A stretch of 64,000 bases of DNA from contig OX485804.1 in the NCBI GenBank assembly GCA_950295325.1, positions 17,732,001 to 17,796,000 on the forward strand, given 5' to 3'. Source of the DNA: Polytrichum commune. Its lineage: Eukaryota; Streptophyta; Polytrichopsida; Polytrichales; Polytrichaceae. A program made the translations under genes and the position numbers. Every line of letters starts with the position of its first letter. The first letter of the stretch is position 1. Below the pieces are notes generated by a model. It had not been told where the DNA came from. It ran no database searches and worked only from the letters and a program-made list of their open reading frames with translations. This document shows positions 23,447 to 33,106 of the stretch, piece by piece.

Positions 23447-24553
23447 TACTTGACAACAATGGCTCTAATTTTTCATTTTTGGTTGTATTTCTGAGCTAGA
23501 ATGGCCTAGTAATGAGAGTAAATGAGTGATACAAGTGTTTGAAAGCTTAGTTCGTCATTTCTTGCAACCCTCAAGAAAATTTTGAGAGAAATCTTCCCAT
23601 TTTTCTTTTGTTGTCTCTTGTATTTTCTTCAATTGTTGATGGTTGAATCTTGAGATTCCATTTAGTTTCAAGATTCTCAAGTCACATTTTCTTGCTTGCA
23701 AATTGTGAAGCAAAGTTTAATTTAAATAAAAACATAAACCACAATCAAAATCCGATTTATTTTAAATTTTGGTTGAGCTCCGGACGGATCCGGAGCTCAC
23801 CGGACCCTCTTGGAGCTCCAATTCTGAATCCCGGGGGCGGGCGGGCGCTAGCCGGGCCCCACGGGCGGGCGGGCGTCGGCCGGGCCCACAGGTGGGCGGG
23901 CGCCAGCCAGGCCCTGGCTGCAGGTAAGATACCCTTACTTTTATTTTTTATTTTTTATTTTTTATTTTTTATTTTTATTTTATTTTTATTTTTATTTTTA
24001 TTTTTTTATTTGTTTTGTTTAATTAAAACTTTTTTATTTTTTTTATTTTTTTCACATTTTTACTTTCACCTTTCAAACTTGGCATCCAATTCTCACAAAC
24101 TTTGAGGTTCAAATTTGGGGGCATACTAGCTCCGATCGGAGTGAAATTTGAGCCTACCTTGTGTGAAATTTGCCAAGGAATCCAATGGTGTAATTGGATT
24201 GTTGATTGGAATTCAAAATCATTGCTGAAATTATTAATTTCAACGCTGATTTTTGTTTTTGGGAGCAAATTAACTCCGAACGGAGTGAAATTTGAGCCTA
24301 ATTTGTGTGAAATCTTCCTAGGAGTCCATTGGTGCACTTAGTTTGTTGATTGGAGTCCATAATCACCTTGGAAATGAGCCTTTTCAACGCTGATTTTTCA
24401 TTTTAATTACCAATCTCAAACCTTTGCACAATTTTGGAATTCTGGGGGCATAAACACTTGGCATTTGGCAAGGGATTGCCATATAGATAGCCCGCAACAG
24501 GTGCAGGTTGCCATTACCTTGTAGATAGTTGCAGGTACTCAAGTGATTATTTT
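23447..24553 (+). other. Leader of the methyltransferase element
   Basis: This non-coding leader is about 1.1 kb. In order it holds: AT-rich sequence; three roughly 33-bp G-rich repeats of the GGGCGGGCGGGCGC type at about 23832-23915; a strong splice-donor-like CAG/GTAAGAT at about 23921-23930; a long T/A tract (23938-24055); and a tandem duplication of about 142 bp (24122-24262 and 24264-24404) sharing CGGAGTGAAATTTGAGCCTA. Acceptor-like CAG/GT sites lie near 24495 and 24533, just before the gag ATG. A spliced leader intron is therefore plausible but unproven. Confidence 0.5.
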
Positions 24554-25990
24554 ATGGTGCAAACTAGGAGCCGATATTATCGATCTCCATCACCAGATTA
24601 CTTGGAGGACGTGCATACCACAAATCTTGAGCCAGAGGTAGATACCAACGAGGCTTTTGAGCCTATTTCGGCGTTGGACACTACTAGTAGGCATCGGATT
24701 TGGAGTGTCGGCACGTTCGACGAAATGGAGGACGATCGCCACAATTCAGTGCGTGATCGGTTTTCAGGTCGAGCTGGGGGCATTTCCTTGCCCGATTGGA
24801 AACTCCGGTTTCGTACCTGGATTAAGGAGAAACGCTAAAGGTCTTCCAATTTCAATGATTGGTATGCCTTTGAACTTCTGCCTCAACATTTGGAGTATGA
24901 GGCACTCCAAACTTATGAACGCTGGACAGAGGGTCATCAGCGACAACTTCGAGAGGTGGAGCAATATTGGGAGGCTCGGGTTGAGCTCATTTCAGCCCTT
25001 AAGGATGGGGCGGTTGCTACCTTAGCTCCACCCACCTTCAAGGAGGAGGAATCGCCGGCGGAGTCTAAGGACACGGAACTGGCACTTGGGCCAATGTTGG
25101 CTAGCAGTAGCACGGCAACCCTTTCACGGGTGGCACGTGCTACACAGGCAGCATTGACGGCTGTTGGTCCACCACCTCCGTTTAATCCCCTTACTGAATT
25201 TGTTGCACATTTGGAAGTGGAGTATGGTGGGTTTCGGCGAGACCAGATGCAGCGCATCCAGGATTTCCGCCGAGAGAAGGATGATACTCCACGGACCATG
25301 TATACGCGACTCGCGTGATTTGCTGTGGAGTCGGGAGGTGTTTTTGCTGAGAGTCAGCTTGTTAAAATCTTTTTGTCTAAGATTGACAAGCGGCTACTTG
25401 AGTTGGCATCACCTCGGATTATCCTCGACTACGAGGGCCGAGCTACGCTTGCACAAGCGTTTGCCGTGGTTGAGAGATGTGATCGGGCTCTTTGCCAACA
25501 TGATGCCACGGATATGGTATCTTGGATGACAGAGAGTCCGAAACCAAGAAGAATTGTCACAGCTACTAGTAGTTTAACTAAGACTCAACCCGTCAAGGAG
25601 CAAAAGATTTTGCATTGTTGGGGTTGTGGAGAAGCTGGTCATTCGAAGAATGATCCCAATTGTCCTAAGAAGAAGAAAACTTAGCCTTTGGGAAAATTAA
25701 AACAAAAGATGGAACCAGTAAAGACAGGGGACAATTCTAATAAGAGACAATTGAAATGTAACCATTGTGGTGGCACTAATCACGATGTGGATCATTGTTT
25801 CCAACTTCATCCTAAGATGCGGCCTGCCAGTTATGTCACTGGAAAGTCTCCAAGGGAGCAGAGTCTTGAGGCTAAGGTGGCAGAGCTTGAGCAAAAGCTC
25901 AAATCTTCTGCATCTTTTGCTCAAATTTCTGAGCCGCATGTGGATGGTGGCACCTCGGGTTCGGACATGTATATGTTTGGAGCAACTGGA
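24554..25990 (+). pseudogene. gag region with two zinc knuckles
   Basis: ATG at 24554 opens a Gag-like frame, MVQTRSR..., that continues in one frame with in-frame stops at 24836 (TAA), 25316 (TGA) and 25682 (TAG). A capsid-like helical part is followed by two zinc knuckles. The first, CWGCGEAGHSKNDPNC, has CX2CX4HX6C spacing rather than the usual X4. The second, CNHCGGTNHDVDHC, is the standard CX2CX4HX4C and binds nucleic acid in the particle. A short coiled-coil-like stretch follows (about 25860-25920). All three stops are one transition away from sense codons (CAA, CGA, CAG), as expected from cytosine deamination. Confidence 0.8.
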
Positions 25991-26599
25991 GAGGTGGTGG
26001 TGGCGGCTTCTACTCGCTCCCAAACATTGGCAGATGCAGTGGCTTCCACGAGTGGTGGTAGCAACGAGGTGCTACATCCTCGCCATGCCGGACCAGCTGA
26101 TCAAATTGGTCAAGCACGTTTACCTCTTTCATTTGGATTGGTAGACACCACTATTGTTGGGGCTAAAAACCCTGTACCTTTGAGAGATGGGGATTCCATC
26201 TCGAAGGATGTTACGCATGCATTGGCATATAAAATTCTCTATATGCCAATTTTCTCGGGTTCGGAATTTATGGCTTCGGATTTCAAGCCTGCTACAGTTT
26301 TTCATTTAGCTGGGAGAATGTTAGAAGGTAAGGCTGATTTGCCATCCCTTCAAATATCCCAAGCTGTGGTTGACGTACCTGTGGCTGAGGAGTTGGAGGA
26401 CTTAGCCAATTTGCGAGCGAGTCTTGCGGATGCGGCGATCATTGCTTTTGGTAAGCAAACTGATATTCCTCCAGCATCAATTCCAGAAGTGGATACGTCA
26501 TTTTCGAATTATGCGTCGGGAGCGGCATATCTTGCAGACATTTCTGCAAGGCTTGCTCGCGAACGGCATAATTTGCAACCTGGAGTTGTACGGCTAATG

Positions 26600-26990
26600 A
26601 ACGACAAATCTTTGTTTGTCGTTTCACGCACGGATATGCCCACTATCCGTGCTACACCACTGAGAGTTATGATGGATTCCGGTGCTCAACCGGTTATGAT
26701 TGGCAAAGGACTTGCTGACAGTCTTGGATTGACGCCAGCAAGCTTGGATCCTTGTCCATTCACTATTGTGACTTCAGTAGGGGGCACTGAACGTGCAACA
26801 GGTTACACCAAGGCACCTCTAAGTTTGATTTTTCATGTGGGGGCAGGGCCTACTTACAGTCATTTGTCAATGAACTGTGTTGTTACTAATGCTACCAACT
26901 ATGATATATTTGTTGGTCAGCAAGCTCTTTACCCACTTGGCTTTGGTTTGGATAATTGGACGGAAGAGGCATGGATTAGACCGGGATGGT
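26600..26990 (+). CDS. Retroviral-type aspartic protease domain
   Basis: It sits in the same frame as gag and the methyltransferase. The active-site motif MDSGA is at 26672-26686 (Asp codon 26675-26677), preceded by a beta-rich stretch and followed by a typical hydrophobic pattern ending near YDIFVGQQALYPLG, the flap and C-terminal loop region. It would cut the Gag-Pol polyprotein. The catalytic Asp, Ser and Gly are intact. The segment between the zinc knuckles and the protease (26000-26600) is open but unassigned. Confidence 0.8.
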
Positions 26991-27339
26991 CCACTGGAGA
27001 TGGCAGGAAGGTATTTATTCCCGTCACATTTGCAGCCACTGCTATGACTATGGTTGCGGAGGCAATGTTTGGTTGCAGCGGTTCAGTTGCAAATTTGCCT
27101 TGTGCTCCAGTTTTATTGGAGGAAATAATGAACTACACTTGTAATGCGGCAGAACAACAATTTTTACCATCTTTTCAAATTCCTGCTCGACATTTCAAGG
27201 ATCCACCTCCACCATGGCGAACTCCTAAGGAGTTATCCGACCATTGTCAACACATTGTAGCGGATTTGGAGCTTGGAGAAGCACCCCCAACTTCATCCTC
27301 ATTTTCTTTTGCTCAACCCATTCGTTGGCAACCATCACC

Positions 27340-28330
27340 TGAAGGTATTGTCCTTGTGGAGATCTTTGGAGGCATTGGCACAGGTTTGGCGGCAGTGTTG
27401 GAAGCTGGAATTACAGTTTGGCGATATATTCATGTGCACAATGGGTATGCAGCCAACAAAGCCGTCCGACACCACATCCAAAAATTGTTGTTGAGATACC
27501 CCGCACAATTGTCAGCCTCTGCCATTCATGGATGTTGTGGTCAACTTCCTCAAGATGTCACTATGATTAGTGATGAGGATTTGAGAAGGTTGGGCCACGT
27601 GGATTTGATTATTGCAGGATGGCCTTGTCAAGGCCATTTGCGGGCAGGAACTGGCTAGGGATTGGATGACCCTAGGTCTAGTTTGTTTGCGGATTTGATG
27701 CGATTGACGCAATGGTGGTTTATCCACCAATCAACTCCGCCAGGGTACATTTTCAAAAATGTACCATTATTGGGTGATACCCGGCACAAAGTGGTGAAGG
27801 ATGGTGAGTACATTAACCAAATTCTGGGTACTCTAATATTTATGGATGCCGCATCTTTGGGATCCTTTGCTCATCGGCCTCGTTGGTTTTGGACCAACTT
27901 GGTATCACCTCGGGTGCTTTCATCGGCGATTGCCCGCATTCCCCGCCTTATGGATCGCAAGGTGGATGACATTTTAAATGATCATCGTGTTTCCTTGGCA
28001 GTTACCAAGGATGACACCTTGCCATTTGCATTAATTAACAAGGTGGGCATCCCGAGAGGTGCACTACCTACTTTTGTGACATATCCACAGTCTTTTGCAT
28101 TTCAATCTCGTGGACCTGGCATGGTTTGGGATTCAAAATTCCAAATTTATGAGGAGCCTACGGCAGATGAGCGGGAACGCGCCATGGGTTTTCTTACAGG
28201 TACCACGGCTGCTCACGGGCTTCAGGAAGGTCAGAGACGTTTCCTATTGGGGCAAGCTATGGATCTTAATAGCATTGTGTGGATGATTGGAATTTATCTT
28301 GCTGCTCAACAACGTATGGATGACCAATTG
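27340..28330 (+). pseudogene. C5 cytosine-DNA methyltransferase domain inside pol
   Basis: About 325 residues in the polyprotein frame carry the C5 methyltransferase motifs in the ordinary order. Motif I is VEIFGGIGTG (27356-27385). Motif IV is GWPCQG, with the nucleophile Cys at 27626-27628. A LDDPRSSLF stretch follows. Motif VI is read as FKNVP (Lys codon 27755-27757, where active enzymes have the ENV Glu). Motif VIII-like is HRPRWFWTNL, and then come MGF and RRFLLGQAMD (motif IX/X, about 28175-28270). The order excludes the permuted DRM type, and PCQ rather than PCN argues against a DNMT3 type. An in-frame TAG at 27656 splits the domain just after motif IV. It lies between protease and RT, not at an end. 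If intact it would methylate cytosine in DNA, possibly the element's own cDNA. Retrotransposon-borne methyltransferases are known from dinoflagellates and charophyte algae. Confidence 0.88.
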
Positions 28331-28662
28331 CTTACTCTGAGGGCAGAGAACAATGATCAGAGGGCAATGGAGCCGCAATCCAAGGATCACATTGAGGTCA
28401 ATGACACCGAGGGATTATTTCCTTTGAAACTTCATGTTGCGGAAGAGCTTCGAGCCCAACGTGTTTTTTCGGCTTTGGCCCAAGAGTTTGGGAAGTTGGA
28501 GGCCCATAAAATGTTTCCACTTCTATTTCTTGGTGATACTTCATATGTGGGTAGCTATTTAGCTACACAAACTGATTGTAGTGGAGAGGATACACATTTG
28601 GATTCAAGTGCAGATGAGGGGGCAAAGGTGTTGCCCTCTCCACGGACTAGCAATCATAGGCT

Positions 28663-30282
28663 GTGCTGGCACCAAGTGGCAATCCTTCTATGAAGAAGGA
28701 AACCACGGAGTTTGACGATTGGCCAATTGAAGTGGGGCCAAATCTTACTGGTGCCGAAGCACGAAAGGTACGGGCATTTATTCGCTCTTACCGTAATCGT
28801 TTTGTCTTTAGTCTTCATGATCTTGAAGGATATAAAGGTAAACATGTTCGTATTCAACTCAAGGACGACCACCCTATTTTTAGACGGCCATACAGATTTA
28901 GTACCTCTGAAAGGTTGGGTGTTCAAACTCGATGTCAAGAGTTATTGGCAGCGGAATTGATTGAACTCTCCAATGGAGAGTATGCTTGTGCTACGGTTAT
29001 GCCGTCAAAGAAGGATATCTTTGGCAACTGGACGGAAAAACGGATGTGTGGTGATTATCGTCCAGTCAACCGCAAGACCAAGTCGGATCGATATCCAATG
29101 CCGATGCCGGAGGAGTTGTTTGATACACTAGGATTTTCTAGAATCTTCAGCACTCTGGATTTGAGGTTTGGTTATCACCAATTACCTTTGTTGTTGGGTG
29201 ATCGGGTGAAGACCGCATTTTGGGGAATTGATAAAGATGGCAAGGATCAACTTTATCATTGGAAATTTCTGCCATTTGGTCTCAAGAATGCACCAGCTGA
29301 ATTTCAGCGGGTGATGGACCAATTATTGGCTGGTTTGCCGTTTGCTAGATGTTACATTGATGATGTTATCATCTTTAGTAACAGTTCACAGGATCATGTG
29401 AGACATTTGCAAGCGGTATTTGAACGACTTCAACGGTGGGGACTCCGTTTACATCATGGAAAATGTAAGTTTTTCCATGATCAATTGCCCTATTTAGGCC
29501 ACATGATTGTTCCTGGCGGTCTTGGTGTGCAACATGCGAAGGTGGATGCTTTGCACAAAATTCCCGCACCTAGTGATGTACCACGGCTTCGTGCATTTCT
29601 AGGATTGGCAAATTATTATAGGAGGTTTGTCAAAAAATTTAGTTTGATTGCCAAACCTCTTACCATTCTCACGGGGAAAGACCAACCATGGATTTGGAGT
29701 CGGGAACAACAACAGACATTTGATACATTGAAGCAGAGGCTCGGTTCAGCGCCAGTGCTTCGACGCCCGGATGTGTCTAGAGCTTTTCAATTGCACACGG
29801 ATTGGAGTGCAGTGGGATTGGGAGCAATATTGACACAGAAAGATGAAGAGGGAAAGGAATATGTGGTGGCTTATGCATCTAGAAGTAATAATAGTGCTGA
29901 ATCTAATTATTCTTCTTATGAAGACGAGGCCTTGGCGGCCGTTTGGGCCATTGCACATTTTCGACCTTATTTGTATGGGCAGAAGTTTACTTTGGTGACT
30001 GATCATCAGCCTTTAAAATGGCTTATGGAATCAGATAAGCTCACCGGAAAACTTGCTAGGTGGGCATTGTTACTTCAGGAATATGATTTTGAAGTTGTTC
30101 ACCGAGCAGGAATTGCCAACTTGGATGCAGACGGATTGTCTCGCAATCCAAGTCCTTCAGATGAGGATTTAACTAGAGCCAGGTGGCATGGAGATTGCGA
30201 TCGTGAGGCAGTGCCGGGTTGGCATGCTGCCACGTATCTCACAATGATGTTGGGATTGGCTGCTTGTGGAAGAGTAAGATGA
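28663..30282 (+). pseudogene. Reverse transcriptase and RNase H
   Basis: A Ty3-type RT covers most of this frame: the RMCGDYRPVN block, STLDLRFGYHQ, LPFGLKNAPAEFQ and the catalytic YIDD in CYIDDVIIFSN (29355-29366), then the RNase H connection (FLGLANYYRRF). RNase H follows with HTDWS, SYEDEALA and VTDHQPL, giving the D-E-D acidic set. This 1.6-kb stretch has no stop. It is one base out of frame with the upstream methyltransferase frame, and the two overlap between the stops at 28657 and 28691. The position 28663 is the limit of the open frame, not a translation start. The next domain, integrase, is again in another frame. Confidence 0.9.
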
Positions 30283-31550
30283 GGAGGTTGATAAATCTCT
30301 CGTTGTTAGTGATGTGTGGGAAGACCAGGCGGTCTTGCACAAACTTTAACAAGGGATATTTCCTCTTAGACTATCTTCTATGGAACGAGATAGAGTTAGT
30401 CACCGGATAACAAGGTTTCGTTGGGCAAACGGCTTGTTATTTCGTGTATGGCCGAACGGAACGAGGCGCATCATTCCAAGGCCAGATCAAAGAGCTTCTT
30501 TGGTGCGGCAAGTGCACGAGGAGCTTGGACATTTTGGAGTGCGAAGGACACACTCTATGTTGCGCAACCAATATTGGTGGACTGGTATGTACCAACAGGT
30601 TGCCACTTATGTTTCTCGGTGTGAAGTATGTGACCGGGTCAGGTCAAGTTTTAATACTTTGTCACCTCAACTTCAGCCTTTACCTATTATGGGCTTGGGA
30701 TATCGTTGATTTTGCCGGACCGCTTACTATCACTCCACGTGGTTCCAAGTATGTGTTTGTGATGGTGGAGCATTTTAGTAAGTGGATTGAACTCGTGGTT
30801 CTTCCCCAAAATTCCTCAGAATTGGCAGCTATGGCATTTCTTGATCGAGTTTTGGCACGGTTTGGAGCACCTGCAGAGGTGTTGACGGATCAAGGGAGAG
30901 AATTCCTTGGATCTTTCGAGGCTTTGTGTACCAAGGCTTTGATTGATCATCGGACAACTTCCAGAGATCACCCTGAGGCAGATGGCTTAGCTGAACGAGT
31001 TGTTCAGACGGTTAAGCGCGGTTTGCGGAAGTATGGATTGCTTCATGGCAACCATCGCGATTGGGACTTGATGTTACCATGGATAGCAATGGGTTATCGT
31101 TTCAGCAGGCAAGCATCTTTGACATCCTATAGTCCTTACCAACCCTTGTATGGACGGGAACCAATTTTACCTAGCTCGGTGCGAGAGAAATTGGCTCCCG
31201 TGGTAAACTTGGATGATCCAGATGTTTGGGCTCAATGTCTTCATAACCGAGCAACGTTCTTCCAAAAGGCCATGCCTATGGCTATGGAGAACTTAAATAT
31301 TGCTCAACATCGTGATACATTACGGTATGCCCGGATCCGCAGTGGAGCTTATCGACCTCAGGTTCGTAGATTTTCCAAGGGGGATTATGTTTATTTGCAA
31401 CGGGAGGTGCCTACTACATTGGATGTCAAGGTTGGGCGCACGATTTTGCGGGTAAAAGATGTCTTGCCAAGTGGTATATTATTGCTTGAAGGCAAGGATG
31501 GACGGGAATGTCGTGAGCATTCAAAGAATTGTGCTCCATGTCACCTTCCC
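30281..31550 (+). pseudogene. Integrase, zinc-binding and catalytic domains
   Basis: The HHCC zinc-binding domain (VHEELGHFG... CEVCDR, about 30500-30640) is in frame 2 with a TAA near 30348. The catalytic core switches to frame 3 near 30700, so a small deletion probably lies there. The core shows VDFAG (first Asp), LTDQGREF (second Asp) and DGLAER (Glu, about 35 residues on), the DDE set that joins cDNA ends to host DNA. A basic beta-rich tail follows (about 31340-31550), ending in a GPY/F-like segment that is not well conserved. The frame breaks make this copy non-functional as read. Confidence 0.85.
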
Positions 31551-31853
31551 ATCGACGGCTCTGTGCATTCCGAGTTGGCGGTTGTACCACAGGGTCTGCC
31601 TTGTTATGTTTGTGGAGAGAAGAAAGGAGCTGCAACAATGTTATTGTGCGACCAATGTCAACGTGGATGGCACATGACATGTTTGACACCTCCCCTTTTT
31701 ATTCTTCCTTCTGGCAATTGGGTTTGTCCTCGTTGTCGGAAAGCCTCTCATTCCGTGGCCGTTAATGATCATGATTGTGAATTTTGTGGATGTTTACCAC
31801 ATGTTTTAGTGGTGAAGTTGTTATTTAGTTGGTTGGAAATTTTATGGGATTGA
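31551..31853 (+). CDS. PHD finger at the integrase C terminus
   Basis: In the integrase frame, after the basic tail, comes a complete C4HC3 PHD finger (about 31595-31735). Its pattern is CYVC, then CDQC, then HMTC, then CPRC, with the conserved Trp two residues before the third Cys pair region (GNWVCPRC). PHD fingers bind the histone H3 tail, often reading K4 methylation. Many plant Ty3 elements carry a chromodomain at this place to guide integration, so a PHD here suggests a different chromatin target. All eight zinc ligands are intact. The frame ends with TGA at 31851-31853 after a further short Cys cluster (CEFCGC). Confidence 0.85.
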   Translation: MDGSVHSELAVVPQGLPCYVCGEKKGAATMLLCDQCQRGWHMTCLTPPLFILPSGNWVCPRCRKASHSVAVNDHDCEFCGCLPHVLVVKLLFSWLEILWD

Positions 31854-32106
31854 AAATCACATTGAAAGAATTATCCAAGAATTCAACATAAATGGTTGAA
31901 GGCGATTAAGGATGGGGCTCAAATTGCACCCAGCCTATAGTTCTTGGATTACTTTCTTAGTCATGAGTTTAATTCCTTAGATTACCACTACCCAATTGAA
32001 TATGTATAGATGTAGCAACAACTTCATCATGTTCAACAACTCTACCGATGAGTATGTTTGTTCCTAGCCGATTGGAGGGGCTCCTTATATGCTAGTGGGG
32101 GCACTT
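31854..32106 (+). other. 3' untranslated part of the element
   Basis: Non-coding sequence ending in a purine-rich AGTGGGGGCA (about 32094-32103), a candidate polypurine tract. It lies about 105 bp upstream of the right LTR as defined by comparison with the left one, instead of directly next to it. Confidence 0.5.
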
Positions 32107-32212
32107 GAAGAGGTGGTTGTTTAGCATTTTAATTTGTTATTTTATTTTGCTAATTGATGTTGACGCCGACACTCGATCTGTTGTGTTTAACGATCTTAGT
32201 TTACACGACAGC
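32107..32212 (+). repeat. Segment A, inner copy before right LTR
   Basis: CTTGAAGAGGTGGTTG... to ...TTTACACGACA, followed by GC and then the right LTR. The same segment, with about three base changes, occurs after the right LTR (32645-32736, continued at 33092-33106). It follows directly after the candidate polypurine tract. That would make it the start of the LTR if the LTR is taken as A plus the 431-bp unit. Confidence 0.8.
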
Positions 32213-32643
32213 TGTCACGTGAGGTGACATCGGGGGCTAAGTCACGTCAATTTAGGAGTAAATGGACTCCACTAGGAGTCCATGTGTGTTGGGATGAGTA
32301 ACGGACTCCATTGGGAGTCCTAGTTAGTTGTTCATCCACTCCATGGATGAACTCCACACAGGATTGGGGTTGTATAGAGAGGAAGGCCTCTTGACTTGCC
32401 ATTGTTGTCAAGTCAAGTCTTGTGAGTGTGTTTTGAGAGAGAGAGAGCTTGTTGTTGCTTTCTCATGGCTATGGTGTAGTAGATTATGAGTAAAGCCTTT
32501 GCATTCTTTCTCCACCACTTGCACTCTTGGATTCTCCCTTCGTGGAGTGAGAGATAGCTTGACTCTTGTGTGTGAATTTTAGAGTTTCTTAAGCTTTGTA
32601 AGGAGACATTTTAGTTTCTTAAGCTTGGAGAGAGAAACCCTCA
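32213..32643 (+). repeat. 3' LTR of the methyltransferase element
   Basis: 431 bp, by eye identical to 23016-23446 (TGTCACG...CCCTCA). The bases next to it (TCTTG on the right) do not match those left of the 5' LTR, so the target duplication lies further out, after the second copy of segment A. Confidence 0.9.
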
Positions 32644-33106
32644 TCTTGAAGAGGTGGTTGTTTAGCATTTTAGTTTGCTATTTTATTTTGCTAATTGATG
32701 TTGACGCCGACACTCGATATGTTGTGTTTAACGATCAACGCTCAACGGACTCAACGGGAATCGAACCTGGACCGCCTAAAATGCACCACAACCATCGTCC
32801 CTCAACCAACCAAGGACCCATGATCTGGTGTCCACTAATAAAAACATAACACAACTTATACTAGTAACACACAGACAACCACATGCTACAAGAACGACTG
32901 GGCTACATTTATATGTTTTCAGGTTACTAAAGTGTCTATCCTCGAAAGGGGAGAGTAGTCATGTACCAATGTTCCTTTGCCCGGTGGGTACTGGCCCATT
33001 GACAAGACGAACAGACACTCTATTCACGCCGGCCTCGAAAGAGGACCGGAGTTTTTATCTATCTATCTATCTATCTATCTGTTTAACGATCTTAGTTTAC
33101 ACGACA
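32644..33106 (+). repeat. Segment A, outer copy, split by an insertion
   Basis: Repeats 32107-32210. It is interrupted after GTTTAACGATC (32736), resumes at 33092 and ends ACGACA at 33106, directly before CACT, which matches the CACT left of the 5' LTR. It is therefore part of the inserted unit, not host flank. Confidence 0.75.
32737..33079. mobile_element. 343-bp retroposon-like insertion
   Basis: It is flanked by a perfect 12-bp direct repeat, TGTTTAACGATC (32725-32736 and 33080-33091), and ends on the right in (TATC)n (about 33057-33079). Length, duplication size and simple-repeat tail suit a SINE or other target-primed insertion. GGAATCGAACC at about 32758-32768 is a Pol III B-box in reverse, so the strand is unclear. 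The exact family is unknown. Confidence 0.55.

Larger units (their letters stand above)
23016..33106 (+). mobile_element. Ty3/gypsy element with DNA methyltransferase and PHD finger
   Basis: This LTR retrotransposon is inserted in repeat X. The outer limits follow from comparison with the uninterrupted X copy: it starts TGTCACG after CACT (23012-23015) and ends ACGACA before CACT (33107-33110), a four-base target duplication. Domain order is Gag, two zinc knuckles, protease, C5 cytosine methyltransferase, RT, RNase H, integrase, PHD finger. RT-RNase H before integrase is the Ty3 order. The coding region is broken by in-frame stops at 24836, 25316, 25682 and 27656, a frame change near 28660-28693, and further changes around 30282 and 30700. 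So the copy is presumably not autonomous, although its two 431-bp LTRs look identical. A smaller insertion (32737-33079) lies in its right end. Confidence 0.9.

Noticed and set aside
27340-28330. DRM- or DNMT3-type assignment of the methyltransferase
   Set aside because: The motifs run I to X without the DRM permutation, and the active-site motif is PCQ, not the PCN typical of DNMT3.
32640-32650. TCTTG next to the right LTR as the target duplication of the methyltransferase element
   Set aside because: It does not match CCACT left of the 5' LTR, whereas CACT after the outer segment A does and fits the empty site in repeat X.
32750-32830. A tRNA gene on the minus strand
   Set aside because: There is a B-box-like word, but the acceptor, D and T stems do not pair properly. 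It is better explained as part of a retroposon.
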